Assembly: GCA_035575515.1 (NCBI GenBank)
Contig: DATLXU010000062.1
Span: forward strand, 21,541-85,540
From: DATLXU01 sp035575515
GTDB taxonomy: Bacteria > Acidobacteriota > Blastocatellia > UBA7656
Direction of reading: 5' to 3'
DNA length: 64,000 nucleotides
Both the position numbers and the translations under genes were made by a program. Shown one piece after another: positions 1 to 9,555 of the stretch (the stretch's first letter is position 1; each line of letters starts with the position of its first letter). The notes beneath the pieces were generated by a model. The model saw only the letters and a program-made list of their open reading frames with translations, was not told the DNA's origin and did no database searches.

Positions 1-11
1 ATAGTAGGTAT

Positions 12-524
12 ATGCCAACAGCGCTAATCCTCCTCAGTGTTACTGCTGCAGGGCTTTTCGACCTGCGCTGGCGGCGCATACCGAACTGGCTTGTTCTAGC
101 GACCATAGCGGCTTCGCTCATCTGGCACGGCTTGACAGGAGGTTTGTCTGGCCTGTGGATGAGCGTGGCCGGGTTGCTTGTGGGAACTGCCATACTGTTC
201 CCGCTGTTTCTAATGCGCGGGATGGGAGCGGGCGACGTGAAACTGTTTGGCGCTTTGGGCGCTGCGGTGACCTTCAAGCACGTTCTCACTCTTTTCGTTC
301 TTTCGGCCATCATTGCTGGCGTTATGGCAGTCGTGCGCGTTCTGTTTGCGCGCGCGATTGTCTCGACGGCGGCGAATCTCTGGGACCTGTCCAAGAGATT
401 TGTGCGAGGCCGCTTCAGTCCTCACCCGGCGCTGAGCGTTGATAACCAGCAAGCCCTGGCCATCCCGTTTGGCCTGTCTGTCGCAATCGCGACCTGGGTC
501 TTTGTTTTATTCGGTAGACAATGA
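12..524 (+). CDS. cpaA: Prepilin peptidase, A24 family (CpaA/TadV)
   Basis: Membrane aspartic peptidase that cleaves and may methylate Flp-type prepilins at the inner membrane. The 170-residue product is almost entirely hydrophobic, with several membrane segments. It carries the two aspartates expected of the family: Asp17 in FDLRWRRIPN and Asp75 in the GxGD motif (GAGDVK). The length matches the short TadV/CpaA form, which lacks the N-terminal methylase domain. It is the first gene seen of a co-directional Tad operon, and its stop codon overlaps the start of the next gene by 4 bp. The upstream Flp pilin gene would lie before the window. The family call is secure; the exact substrate is inferred from context. 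Confidence 0.9.
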   Translation: MPTALILLSVTAAGLFDLRWRRIPNWLVLATIAASLIWHGLTGGLSGLWMSVAGLLVGTAILFPLFLMRGMGAGDVKLFGALGAAVTFKHVLTLFVLSAIIAGVMAVVRVLFARAIVSTAANLWDLSKRFVRGRFSPHPALSVDNQQALAIPFGLSVAIATWVFVLFGRQ

Positions 525-964
525 GCGAGCAGAGAACAGATTCTAGCGAGCGAGGCGCCGCCATTCTTGAGGGCGCGCTTATACTGCTTGCGCTGTTCAC
601 GCTGATATTTGCAATCTGGGAAGCGGGACGAATGTTCAACGTCCAGGAGGTCGTCACCAATGCTGCGCGCGAAGGTGCACGACTTGCGGTAACGCCTCTA
701 ACCCAGACTCTTCCCGGCACGTTGCCGTCTGATACGGACGTTCAGACTCGCGTAAACCAGTTCCTTCAATCTTCTTCGATAGAGGGCGCAACGATCACGA
801 TCAACGATGGCGCGGGAATCGCAACCCCTGTCGTGATCAATGGAAATGAGTTTACCAAAGTAAAAGTGTCAGTGCCTTATAGCTTTCTGTCGTTGCCTTT
901 GCTCGGAGATTTGAGCGTCACGATCACAGGCGAATCATTGATGAGAAATGAAACCAGCCCTTAA
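521..964 (+). CDS. tadE: TadE-like minor pilin / pilus assembly protein
   Basis: 147-residue TadE-type pseudopilin. The N-terminus has the family pattern: a short charged segment, then ERGAAILEGALILLAL (Glu after Ala-Ala-Ile-Leu) and a single transmembrane helix at about residues 14-35, followed by the typical VTNAAREGAR block at about 46-55. The C-terminal part is a small extracytoplasmic domain. TadE proteins are processed by the prepilin peptidase and take part in Flp pilus assembly. The start overlaps the prepilin peptidase gene (ATGA-type overlap) and the end overlaps the next TadE-like gene, so translation is probably coupled. Confidence 0.85.
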   Translation: MSEQRTDSSERGAAILEGALILLALFTLIFAIWEAGRMFNVQEVVTNAAREGARLAVTPLTQTLPGTLPSDTDVQTRVNQFLQSSSIEGATITINDGAGIATPVVINGNEFTKVKVSVPYSFLSLPLLGDLSVTITGESLMRNETSP

Positions 965-1481
965 AAAAAGAGCTACAAGACAACCCGAAGGCGATGACCG
1001 GGGCGCGGTGGTCGTGGAGTTTGCCCTTATTCTCCCCTTCCTGGTGGTTTTGTTTGTGGCCATCATTGACCTTGGGCTACTGATTCGCGAGCACCAGGTA
1101 GTGCAGAACGCGGCGCGCGAAGGGGCACGTTTCTCTTCGCTGCCGCAAAATTTCGTTGATTCTACCAATCCCTCTGCCACAGCCGATGCGATAGCCGCGC
1201 GGGTGTCGGACTATCTCACTCAGGAAGGCATAACTATAAATGCTGGCGGCTGCACGTCGTCCCCTGATCCGAATGACTCTACGAAACTTCAATGGACTTG
1301 CGGCGACGTTACTATAAGACAGTGGTATCCCATAACTATGCCCGGCGGCATCAGAGCTTACGGCTCGGAAATTAAAGTCACATACAATCGCTCGCTGCTG
1401 GTGCCTGGAGCGCCCTTCCTTTCAGCGGGTGACGTGACGCTCAGCGGCAGGTCGGTGTTTCGCAATCTTTATGGGCAATAA
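948..1481 (+). CDS. Second TadE-like pseudopilin
   Basis: 177-residue paralogue of the preceding gene. It has a basic N-terminus, then DRGAVVVEFALILPFL and one transmembrane helix at about residues 18-42, then VVQNAAREGARFS, the same block as its neighbour. The C-terminal domain is longer and holds two cysteines (CTSSP and WTCGD), possibly a disulfide. It starts 17 bp inside the previous gene in another frame. Two tandem TadE-type genes (TadE and TadF roles) are normal in Tad loci. Which one corresponds to TadF cannot be told from sequence alone. Confidence 0.85.
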   Translation: MKPALKKRATRQPEGDDRGAVVVEFALILPFLVVLFVAIIDLGLLIREHQVVQNAAREGARFSSLPQNFVDSTNPSATADAIAARVSDYLTQEGITINAGGCTSSPDPNDSTKLQWTCGDVTIRQWYPITMPGGIRAYGSEIKVTYNRSLLVPGAPFLSAGDVTLSGRSVFRNLYGQ

Positions 1482-1517
1482 TCGCCGCGCGTAGGAGCGC
1501 GGTTAGGAGTAACCTTT

Positions 1518-2420
1518 ATGAATAGAAATCGAATGCTGATGTTTGCATTTTTGGCCATAGTTCTCAGTGGCCTGGTCGCTTACCTGGCTTATCGCACGCT
1601 GAGAGGCCGACTTGGCGTTTCAGGCGATACCTTGAAGATAGTGGTCGCCGCCGACAAACTCCCTCTGGGCACGCGCATCACAGAGCAACAGCTTCGCCTG
1701 GCCCCCTGGTCAAGTGATGCTCCTCTCCAAGGAGCGTTCACAAACATTGCGGATGTCGTGGGGCGCGGCGTCGTTGTGCCTCTGTCTGCAAATGAGCCGA
1801 TACTTGAATCGAAACTTGCGCCGCGCCAGGCCGGAGCTGGTCTGCCATCGGCCATCCCCGATGGAATGCGAGCTGTATCGGTCAAGGTGGACGACGTGAC
1901 AGGCGTGGCCGGATTCGTCACACCTGGAACCCGTGTGGATTTAATCGTAGTCGGCTCGCCTGGCAAGGATGATGATACCGAAGTCTCCAACGTCTTCCTC
2001 GAAAACGTGGAGGTGCTTGCGGCAGGCCAGAACGTAGAGCGCGACGCCGAAGGGAAGCCTTTGAAGAACGTGCAGGTGGTTACGCTGCTTGTGTCACCGG
2101 AAGATTCTCAGAAGCTCGCACTGGCGTCGGCAAGCGGCAAGATAAGGCTCGCGCTGCGCAACCCCCTCGATTTGGCATCGGCAGAACCGACTGCTGTAAA
2201 GAAAGCGGAGATTTTCAGGGAGTCGAGCATGCCCGCGCCCGCTCCTCAGGAGCAGCCTAAGCCTGTAATCGCAAGGTATCCGCGTAAAAAAGCCCCGATT
2301 AAACCAGTAGCGCCAACTGTTGCCCCTGCGCCTACACCGCCTCCGGTCGTTACCCTTCAAGTGGAGTTGATAAAAGGCGACAAGCGCGAGACGACTACTT
2401 TCGAGAAGAAACAGCAATGA
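1518..2420 (+). CDS. cpaB: Flp pilus assembly protein CpaB/RcpC
   Basis: 300-residue periplasmic pilus assembly protein, anchored by an N-terminal helix at residues 6-27. A SAF domain follows (about residues 40-105, IVVAADKLPLGTRI), then an RcpC/CpaB domain (about 110-225, with GMRAVSVKVDDVTGVAGFV). The C-terminal 70 residues are a low-complexity Pro/Ala/Lys tail, probably spanning or contacting peptidoglycan. The start is set by a GGAGT site just upstream of ATG 1518. In Tad systems CpaB associates with the secretin, whose gene follows directly. Confidence 0.9.
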   Translation: MNRNRMLMFAFLAIVLSGLVAYLAYRTLRGRLGVSGDTLKIVVAADKLPLGTRITEQQLRLAPWSSDAPLQGAFTNIADVVGRGVVVPLSANEPILESKLAPRQAGAGLPSAIPDGMRAVSVKVDDVTGVAGFVTPGTRVDLIVVGSPGKDDDTEVSNVFLENVEVLAAGQNVERDAEGKPLKNVQVVTLLVSPEDSQKLALASASGKIRLALRNPLDLASAEPTAVKKAEIFRESSMPAPAPQEQPKPVIARYPRKKAPIKPVAPTVAPAPTPPPVVTLQVELIKGDKRETTTFEKKQQ

Positions 2421-2464
2421 AACGCTAAAGCAGGAAACATTCTCAGATGGAGATGGAATAAAAA

Positions 2465-3913
2465 ATGATAAGACCATCTGCTCATTTCATGCTCATCCTG
2501 CTCTGTATCTTGACAATGGTAGGCCTGTCGCAAACGCCTTCCACGTTGCCGCAGCAGGCGCAGCCGCAAGCTCAATTATCCGTGTCGCTCGACCTCGGCG
2601 AAATGAGACAGCAGTCATCTCAGGAGCCGATCACGCTGCGTTTGTTTGCAGGCAAGTCTGTTGTGCTCAGATCGCCTGAGCCGCTCAAACGCGTTTCGGT
2701 CACCGACCCGACAATAGCCTCAGCCGTTATCGTGTCTCCCAATCAAGTCTTGGTTAATGGTCTGGTTCCGGGCAACGTCACGTTGATTCTCTGGAATGAG
2801 CGAGAACAGACTATCACTTACGACTTGAGGGTAGAGCTTGACCTTGCGGCGCTTCGCGAAACCATGCGCCAGGTTTTCCCAAACGAAAATATTCAAGTCA
2901 GTCAGACTGATTCATCTGTCGTTCTGACGGGCGTAGTTTCATCCAAAGAAGTGGCTGACCGAGCCGCCGCGCTGGCGCAGGCGCGCGCCAAGAATGTAGT
3001 CAACATACTCGCCGTGGCTTTCACGCCGGGCGAAGTGTTGCTGCAGGTTCGCTTCGCCGAGGTAGATAGAACGGCCATAGAGCAATTCGGCATCAACATA
3101 TTCAGCACCGGCGCTGCCAATACTCCGGGCGCTGTATCAACAGGCCAGTTCGGACCCCCGCAGGTTGGGGGATCCACCGGCGGCGGAGCTGGCCGCATAA
3201 CGGGGAGGATACCGGGACAGTTGCCGGGATTTGAGTCCACATTTAGCTTGAGCGACCTGCTGAACATCTTTGTGTTTCGGCCTGACTTGAACCTCGGCGT
3301 CACAATACGAGCTTTGCAGCAACGCAACGTTTTGCAGATTCTGGCCGAGCCTAACCTGCTGGCGCTCAATGGGCGCGAGGCCAGCTTCCTTGCGGGCGGC
3401 GAATTTCCTTTCCCCGTCGTGCAGGGAGTCGGCGGACTGTCGGCTGTCACCATCTTGTTCAAAGAGTTCGGCGTCAGGCTGAAATTCACGCCAAACATAT
3501 CGCCCGACGGAACTATACGCTTAAAGGTTGCGCCCGAAGTGAGCGCGCTCGATTTTTCGAACGCGCTGACTGTCTCCGGCTTTCTTATCCCGGCGCTGAC
3601 GACGCGGCGGGCCGAAACGGAGATCGAGTTGCGCGACGGACAGAGTTTCGCCATCGCAGGGCTGATTGATAACCGTTTGACGGAGGTGGTCTCGAAGATA
3701 CCGGCGCTTGGCGACATTCCGATTATCGGGAGGATATTTAGAAGCCGCTCGATGAATCGCAACAACACGGAGCTGCTGGTTATGGTGACGCCGAAGCTCG
3801 TAAGGCCACTCGCGCCGGGACAGGTGCCGCCGCTGCCGACATTCCCCAAGCCTTTTCTCGATAAAGAAAAGTTCGATGGTAAAGTCGGCGAGTCGCCGCC
3901 AAAGAAGAATTAG
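2465..3913 (+). CDS. cpaC: Type II/III secretion-like secretin (CpaC/RcpA)
   Basis: 482-residue outer-membrane secretin of the Flp/Tad pilus. After a signal peptide (about residues 1-22, ending near SQT) there is a pilus-assembly N-terminal domain (about 50-125, with VSVTDPTIASAVIVSPNQVLVNG), a BON-like segment (about 125-190) and the secretin core (about 200-450). The core contains the conserved LAEPNLLALNGREASFLAGGEFPFP and a terminal IPALGDIPIIGRIFRS block. A Gly-rich loop (GGSTGGGAG) lies near residue 240. No lipoprotein Cys is visible at the signal cleavage site. Confidence 0.93.
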   Translation: MIRPSAHFMLILLCILTMVGLSQTPSTLPQQAQPQAQLSVSLDLGEMRQQSSQEPITLRLFAGKSVVLRSPEPLKRVSVTDPTIASAVIVSPNQVLVNGLVPGNVTLILWNEREQTITYDLRVELDLAALRETMRQVFPNENIQVSQTDSSVVLTGVVSSKEVADRAAALAQARAKNVVNILAVAFTPGEVLLQVRFAEVDRTAIEQFGINIFSTGAANTPGAVSTGQFGPPQVGGSTGGGAGRITGRIPGQLPGFESTFSLSDLLNIFVFRPDLNLGVTIRALQQRNVLQILAEPNLLALNGREASFLAGGEFPFPVVQGVGGLSAVTILFKEFGVRLKFTPNISPDGTIRLKVAPEVSALDFSNALTVSGFLIPALTTRRAETEIELRDGQSFAIAGLIDNRLTEVVSKIPALGDIPIIGRIFRSRSMNRNNTELLVMVTPKLVRPLAPGQVPPLPTFPKPFLDKEKFDGKVGESPPKKN

Positions 3914-3948
3914 CGATGCGCAGCTTGTGATGCAGGAAGGAGGACAAT

Positions 3949-5103
3949 ATGCAAAGGCGGAATAAAGAAGAAGGATATGTGCTGGTGATGGTCGCCATTC
4001 TGCTGTTTGTGCTCTTGTCTTTTGCCTCGCTGGCAGTTGACATAGGAACGGCTTCGACTGCTCGTGCAGCCGCGCAGCGAGCGGCAGACGCTGCGGCATT
4101 ATCCGGAGCATTCACTTTTGTCACGAATCCTACTGCCGCAGACCCCGCCGCGTTTGCTGAAGGCCGCGCTAGGCAGGTGGCTTATAGCAACACTATTACG
4201 GGCGAGGCCATCGCGGCTGGCGATGTTACAGTCAGCGTAGATGTGGCTAACCGGCGTGTAACGGTCACAGTAGCGCATACACAGGATACTTTTTTCGGAG
4301 GCGCAATAGGCCCGGACACCACAAGCATAAGCGCAACGGCAGTTGCAGAAGCATCGTCTAACGCTGTAGGCAGCGGCTGCACGAAGCCGTGGTTCATACC
4401 CAATACAGCGCTCGCGCCGCAGAATGAAGAAATATGTGATACCACAAACAAGCAAGGAAAGACTGTCAAAGGCGCGTGCTCATTGGGGCATGTACTTATA
4501 AACACTGCAACCGGTCAGCCTACATCATGGGGGCTTGGCAAGATAGGCACGCAATTCACTATCAAACCGAAGAACCCAAATTCCGCTCCTGCGCCGGGCC
4601 AGTTCTACGGCATTAGATTGGGTGATTCGCAAGGGGGCAACGATTATAGAACGAACATTGCGACTTGCTCACCAAATGCGCTCTATTGCGCACAATCATA
4701 CACGACTGAAAATGGCGATATGGTTGGCCCAACCAAACAGGGCGTCCTTGATTTGATATGTCAGAGCGACAAGAGCAATCCGGGATGCCCGAAAGATTCT
4801 TTCGTTTCAGTTGGCCAGTATCGCGATCCGAATGGCAACCCCATCGAGACGAGTCGCTCGCTGGTCGTAGCTCCGGTGATTAACATTTGCACTTTTTGTC
4901 CAAGCCTTCCATCGGGACAAACGACTTTGCAAGTCGTCGGTTTTGCTCTCGTATTTTTAGATGGTTTGCAAGGAAATGATGTACGTGCGCATTTGATCAA
5001 CATAATGTCGTGTCCGGCTGGAGGAGGTGGCGGCGGTGGCGGCTCGGGACCGCCGATAACCGGACCGTTTTCGGTTCCAGTGCGGCTTGTGAGGACATCT
5101 TAA
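3949..5103 (+). CDS. tadG: TadG-like pilus assembly protein
   Basis: 384-residue protein with the TadG N-terminal pattern: NKEEGYVLVMVAILLFVLLSFASLAVDIG, a single membrane helix at about residues 9-30, followed by a Tad coiled segment AAAQRAADAAALSGA. The rest is extracytoplasmic with about ten cysteines in pairs (for example GCTKPW, EICDTT, GACSLG, CTFCPSL), so disulfides are likely. A run of eight or more glycines sits near the C-terminus (residues about 360-370), followed by a Pro-rich tail. TadG proteins often carry a VWA domain; none is evident here. A GGAGGA Shine-Dalgarno precedes ATG 3949. Confidence 0.82.
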   Translation: MQRRNKEEGYVLVMVAILLFVLLSFASLAVDIGTASTARAAAQRAADAAALSGAFTFVTNPTAADPAAFAEGRARQVAYSNTITGEAIAAGDVTVSVDVANRRVTVTVAHTQDTFFGGAIGPDTTSISATAVAEASSNAVGSGCTKPWFIPNTALAPQNEEICDTTNKQGKTVKGACSLGHVLINTATGQPTSWGLGKIGTQFTIKPKNPNSAPAPGQFYGIRLGDSQGGNDYRTNIATCSPNALYCAQSYTTENGDMVGPTKQGVLDLICQSDKSNPGCPKDSFVSVGQYRDPNGNPIETSRSLVVAPVINICTFCPSLPSGQTTLQVVGFALVFLDGLQGNDVRAHLINIMSCPAGGGGGGGGSGPPITGPFSVPVRLVRTS

Positions 5104-5138
5104 TTTCAGAGTAATAGAACAAGGGAAGTAGTAAGGGT

Positions 5139-6308
5139 ATGGCATTAACAGAAATAGTAGTTGGCATTCTCTCCCCTTCGGCTGAAACCCGCGAGATGCT
5201 CAGCATCCAGGTTAGCGCGACGGGGTTGGCAACGGTTGAGGTCGAGGCGGAGCAGTACTGCGCCAGTTATGGAGATCGCTGGGCGCGACGCTTTGCTGAA
5301 GTCCGACCGAACATAATCATCGTTGACATGGAGGACGTGCAACAGGCGCTTCAGACGCTTCACGTGCTTCACGCCACGCTGCCCGAAACCTGGCTGTTCG
5401 TCAGCTCTGCGGCAAATGATTCGCAGCTTATCATCGAGACCATGCGAGCGGGCGCGCGCGAGTTCTTCCCGAAGCCAATTCCGCCGCGCACGCTCGCGCA
5501 GGCGATTGGCCGTTACATCTCTGAAAAACAACTGCGCCAGAAGAACGTCGGAAAGATTTACTGCATCACGTCGGGCAAAGGCGGCGTCGGCGCTACTACT
5601 GTTTCAATCAACCTTGCGACATCGCTCGCGCCTGCGCCCGACACGCAGGTGGCGCTGATAGATTTGAGCGGCCCGATCGGAGACACGGCGGCGCAGCTCA
5701 GCATAAAGCCGCAGTTCACCATCTCGGATGTTCTGGCGTCGGCTTCGCGGCTCGACCCCGTGCTGCTGGAATCGTTCATGAGCCGCGCTCACGGAGTGGC
5801 GGTGCTGCCCGGTCCGAAAGAGTTCCAGCCCCGACAGGAGGGCGAGGCTGACGCGCTTGCAAAGGCGCTCGAAGTCGTCGCCCGCACATACACTCATACG
5901 TTTATTGATCTGTCATCTTTCGCCGACAAAGAGTATTTGCGGATGATTGGCGGAATGGCCGCCAACGTCGTTGTCGTCTCAACGCCGGAATTGCCTTCGC
6001 TGTGGCGCACGGAACGATTGCTTCGTTTCCTCAGAGCCATGGGACTCAATGACAAGCTGCGACTCGTGATTAATCGCAGCCGCAAGAAAGACGAGATAAG
6101 CGACAGCGAGATAGAACAGGTGCTGAAACATCAGATTTATTGGAAGCTGCCGAACAGCTACTACGGTACTATCGAAGCGATAAACTCAGGCAGCCCTGTG
6201 GCGTCAGCCAACCACTCGGACCTTGCTCACAGTTATCGCGATTTGGCTTACAAGCTTGCAGAGATCACCATACCCGAAAAAAGACGTGGACTTTTTAGAT
6301 TTAAGTGA
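5139..6308 (+). CDS. cpaE: CpaE/TadZ-type pilus localisation ATPase
   Basis: 389-residue MinD/ParA-like ATPase with a receiver-like N-terminal domain (about residues 5-125, with a possible acceptor-like Asp63 in IIIVDMED) and a P-loop domain starting at about 138. The deviant Walker A is GKGGVGATT at 146-154. In Tad systems CpaE/TadZ places the secretion complex at the pole or assembly site. The gene is in the expected position directly before cpaF. Whether the receiver domain is phosphorylated is doubtful, because the other acidic-pocket residues are not obvious. Confidence 0.9.
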   Translation: MALTEIVVGILSPSAETREMLSIQVSATGLATVEVEAEQYCASYGDRWARRFAEVRPNIIIVDMEDVQQALQTLHVLHATLPETWLFVSSAANDSQLIIETMRAGAREFFPKPIPPRTLAQAIGRYISEKQLRQKNVGKIYCITSGKGGVGATTVSINLATSLAPAPDTQVALIDLSGPIGDTAAQLSIKPQFTISDVLASASRLDPVLLESFMSRAHGVAVLPGPKEFQPRQEGEADALAKALEVVARTYTHTFIDLSSFADKEYLRMIGGMAANVVVVSTPELPSLWRTERLLRFLRAMGLNDKLRLVINRSRKKDEISDSEIEQVLKHQIYWKLPNSYYGTIEAINSGSPVASANHSDLAHSYRDLAYKLAEITIPEKRRGLFRFK

Positions 6309-6324
6309 TGAGAGGTAATAAGTG

Positions 6325-7611
6325 ATGTTTGATGCGGAATATCGTGAGCTTAAAACGAGCTTACACACTAGAGTAATAAACGAGGTTGATCTTGAAACGC
6401 TCAACCGGCTTAACGACGAAGCAGCGCGCGAGCAGGTCAGCCAGATTGTGCGCGAGTTGCTGCAACGCGAAAAGACTCCGCTCTCGCTTGCAGAGCGCGA
6501 GCAGTTGGTGCGCGAAATCCTCGATGAGCTATTCGGCTATGGCCCTATTCAGCCATTGCTTGATGACCCGACCGTATCAGACATTCTTGTAAACGGGTCG
6601 GGCATGGTTTATGTGGAGCGGCACGGCGTTCTTGAACGGACCGATGTGAAGTTCAACGACGATCAGCACCTGATGCGCATTATCGAGCGCATCGTGTCGC
6701 GCGTCGGGCGGCGCGTCGACGAATCGTTGCCAATGGTTGACGCGCGCTTGCCGGACGGCTCGCGCGTCAACGCCATCATTCCGCCACTGGCGCTTGATGG
6801 GCCGACGCTTTCGATCCGCCGTTTCGGTCGCGATCCGTTGACGGCTAACGACCTCCTCAATAATAACTCGCTCACCTCGCCGATGCTTGAACTGCTGAAG
6901 GCTACAGTTCAGGGCAAGATGAACATACTAATCTCAGGCGGCACGGGCGCGGGAAAGACTACGCTGCTTAACGTGCTGTCGGCGTTCATCCCCGAAAAAG
7001 AGCGAATCATCACCATTGAAGACGCAGCCGAGCTCCAGCTCAAGCAGGAGCACACTGTGAGGCTTGAGACGCGCCCGCCCAACATCGAAGGCAAGGGAGC
7101 GGTTCGCCAGCGCCAGCTTGTGATTAACTCGCTGCGTATGCGCCCGGACCGGATAATAGTCGGCGAGGTTCGCGGCGAAGAAGCTCTCGACATGCTTCAG
7201 GCGATGAACACGGGCCACGAAGGCTCTATGACGACGATTCACGCTAACAGCCCGCGCGACGCGCTGAGCCGACTTGAGACGATGGTCGCGATGGCGAATC
7301 TGAATCTGCCAGATAAAGCGATACGCCAGCAGATTGCTTCGGCCATCAATCTCGTTGTGCAGATCGCCCGTCTGACGGACGGGACGCGCAGGGTCGTAAG
7401 CATATCGGAGATAACCGGTATGGAAGGCATGGTCGTAACCATGCAGGACCTGTTCGTCTTTGAGCGGCAGGGCTATGACGCGAACAACAAGGTGCGCGGG
7501 CGCTTCCGGCCAACAGGCATCAGGCCGAAATTCAGCGAGAAGCTGCTGGCCGCAGGCATCCGGCTTCCACTGGATATGTTCGAAGCAGGCATGTACGTCG
7601 CCGCGGATTGA
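6325..7611 (+). CDS. cpaF: Pilus secretion ATPase CpaF/TadA
   Basis: About 428-residue cytoplasmic hexameric ATPase that powers Flp pilus extension. It has the CpaF N-terminal helical region, the IQPLLDDPTVSDILVNG block (about residues 76-92), Walker A GGTGAGKTT at about 205-213, an Asp box around ITIEDAAELQ, and a Walker B-like region with RIIVGEVRG and GHEGSMTTIHAN. ATG 6325 is chosen over a GTG one codon earlier because of its spacing from the GAGG at 6312. The family assignment is clear. Confidence 0.95.
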   Translation: MFDAEYRELKTSLHTRVINEVDLETLNRLNDEAAREQVSQIVRELLQREKTPLSLAEREQLVREILDELFGYGPIQPLLDDPTVSDILVNGSGMVYVERHGVLERTDVKFNDDQHLMRIIERIVSRVGRRVDESLPMVDARLPDGSRVNAIIPPLALDGPTLSIRRFGRDPLTANDLLNNNSLTSPMLELLKATVQGKMNILISGGTGAGKTTLLNVLSAFIPEKERIITIEDAAELQLKQEHTVRLETRPPNIEGKGAVRQRQLVINSLRMRPDRIIVGEVRGEEALDMLQAMNTGHEGSMTTIHANSPRDALSRLETMVAMANLNLPDKAIRQQIASAINLVVQIARLTDGTRRVVSISEITGMEGMVVTMQDLFVFERQGYDANNKVRGRFRPTGIRPKFSEKLLAAGIRLPLDMFEAGMYVAAD

Positions 7612-7634
7612 AGAAAGTATGAAAGGGTGAAGCT

Positions 7635-8606
7635 ATGCTGATTGTATTAACAGCCATGATATTTTTGGTCACGATGTCGCTTACGATAAGCGCAATATAT
7701 TTCTTTATCGAAGCGCCTGCGGCCAAGAAGAAGATGCGCGCCCGATTAGCGGCTATCGAGCAGTCGTCTATCGAATCTTCAGTTGATGCTGAAATGGCCG
7801 TGTTGCGCGAACAGATGCTGAGCGAGGTGCCTGCCTTAAATCGCCTGCTTTTGCGCGTGCCTCTTGCGACGAAGCTCGATCTGTTCATTCAACAATCGGC
7901 CTCGAATATGACAGTTGCTATGCTGTTGCTGATCTCTTTTTCGCTAGCCTTCTTCGTCTTCCTGATCGGGCTAATGACGTTTCTGCCGATTTATCTGGTT
8001 CTTGCGATAGCAGTCGGATGCGGAGCGATTCCGTTCGGCGTCATCGCTTTCAAGCGTCAACGCCGCTTCTCGAAGTTTGAAGAGATGTTCCCTGATGCGA
8101 TTGACACCTTAGCTCGCGCGGTTCGCGCAGGCCATGCTTTCACTACCGGTCTCGACGTCATCTCGCGCGAGATGCCGGAGCCGATAGCCACAGAATTTCG
8201 CATCACCTACGAACAACAGAATTTTGGGATGCCGCTCAGGGAAGCTCTGCACAACCTGACCGTGCGGATGCCGCTGACGGACGTTCGTTTCTTCGTATCA
8301 GCTTTGCAGATTCAGCGCGAGTCAGGCGGCAATCTCGGAGAGATACTCGACAATCTTTCACAGGTGATCCGCGAGCGGTTCAAAATTCTGCGCCAGGTTA
8401 AAGTGCACACGGCGCAGGGCCGCATGACGCTTTATTTCCTTATGGCGATGCCTCCGCTTTTCGGAGTGCTTATGTACCTGAGAAACCCGAAATATGTGGG
8501 AAGGCTTTTCACAGACCCTCTCGGCCAGAAGGCTCTGATTTTTGGCGCCGTTCTGCAAATAATAGGCTGCCTCATTATCCGAAAGATAATTCGGATTAAG
8601 GTGTAA
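7635..8606 (+). CDS. tadB: Type II secretion F family protein TadB
   Basis: 323-residue inner-membrane platform protein of the Tad system. An N-terminal helix covers about residues 8-28. A hydrophobic pair follows at about 93-135, then the T2SSF domain (about 155-285, with FPDAIDTLARAVRAGHAF and QRESGGNLGEILDNLS), and terminal membrane helices end at about residue 315. It follows cpaF by 23 bp and precedes its paralogue TadC by 11 bp. Confidence 0.92.
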   Translation: MLIVLTAMIFLVTMSLTISAIYFFIEAPAAKKKMRARLAAIEQSSIESSVDAEMAVLREQMLSEVPALNRLLLRVPLATKLDLFIQQSASNMTVAMLLLISFSLAFFVFLIGLMTFLPIYLVLAIAVGCGAIPFGVIAFKRQRRFSKFEEMFPDAIDTLARAVRAGHAFTTGLDVISREMPEPIATEFRITYEQQNFGMPLREALHNLTVRMPLTDVRFFVSALQIQRESGGNLGEILDNLSQVIRERFKILRQVKVHTAQGRMTLYFLMAMPPLFGVLMYLRNPKYVGRLFTDPLGQKALIFGAVLQIIGCLIIRKIIRIKV

Positions 8607-8617
8607 GGGAGTACGAG

Positions 8618-9535
8618 ATGGATTTAGTACCTTTATCAGCGCTGATCGGCGCAGTCGTTTTCTTTCTGCTGTTCGGCACGGTCTATTTGATTATGACTCG
8701 CGCTGAGACCTTTCAGCAGCGCGTCGCAAAGTTTGACACTGCCGAAGAGAAGATGAAAGTTAGCTGGCGAGATTACCTGAAAAGAACTGAGCGAGTCTTT
8801 AAGCCTCTCGGTGAAATGATACCGCGATCGCCTCAGGAGCTTTCGCGGCAGGGCAAGAGGCTTATGGCGGCAGGCATACGGCACAGAGAAGGCCCAAGGT
8901 TGTTTTACGGAGTGAAGCTCTGCCTAGCTGTGGCCTTTATATGCTTTTTTGCCGCCAACGGTTTTTTGACGAAGAATCCACTTGGCTCCATCTGCATGTC
9001 GGTTCTGTTCGGAGCCGCAGTGCCCGACATCTGGCTCAATCGCAAGATGCGCGCTCGCAAAGAACGCATTCAACTGGCTATCCCGGACGTGCTTGACCTT
9101 ACGGTCGTGTGTGTTGAAGCTGGTCTTGGTCTTGATCAGTCGCTGATGCGGATAGGGCAGGAGATTCGCAGAATCCACCCTGACCTCAGCGAAGAGCTTC
9201 ACCTCTATAACCTTGAGGTGAATGCGGGCAGGAGCCGCGCCGAAGCGCTGCGCAACCTCGCTGGCCGAACGGAAGTGGATGATCTGAAATCCCTCACTGC
9301 CGTGCTAATTCAGACTGATCGCTTCGGCACGAGCATCGCGCAATCCCTGCGTGTGTTTTCGGATTCGCTTCGCACGAAGCGGCGGCAGCGAGCCGAAGAG
9401 CGCGCCGCAAAAACATCCATCAAGATGATTCCGGTGCTCGTATTTTTCATCTTCCCGGCGATATTCATCATTGTAGTTTTTCCGGCGTTCATCGCAGTAG
9501 TCAGAGAATTGCTGCCTAAAATTGGCGGTCAATAA
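8618..9535 (+). CDS. tadC: Type II secretion F family protein TadC
   Basis: 305-residue second platform protein. An N-terminal helix covers about residues 5-27. A central hydrophobic pair is at about 97-130, and the T2SSF domain spans about 150-275, with IPDVLDLTVVCVEAGLGLDQSL and QTDRFGTSIAQSLRVFSDSLR. The C-terminal helix is at about 270-292. TadB and TadC interact in the membrane and are driven by the CpaF ATPase. It is the last canonical gene of the pilus block. Confidence 0.92.
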   Translation: MDLVPLSALIGAVVFFLLFGTVYLIMTRAETFQQRVAKFDTAEEKMKVSWRDYLKRTERVFKPLGEMIPRSPQELSRQGKRLMAAGIRHREGPRLFYGVKLCLAVAFICFFAANGFLTKNPLGSICMSVLFGAAVPDIWLNRKMRARKERIQLAIPDVLDLTVVCVEAGLGLDQSLMRIGQEIRRIHPDLSEELHLYNLEVNAGRSRAEALRNLAGRTEVDDLKSLTAVLIQTDRFGTSIAQSLRVFSDSLRTKRRQRAEERAAKTSIKMIPVLVFFIFPAIFIIVVFPAFIAVVRELLPKIGGQ

Positions 9536-9555
9536 TAATCTTTAGGAGGACACTT

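Noticed and set aside
2902..3849. 315-codon minus-strand frame over the secretin gene
   Set aside because: Antisense shadow with no recognisable domain, while the plus strand encodes a complete secretin.
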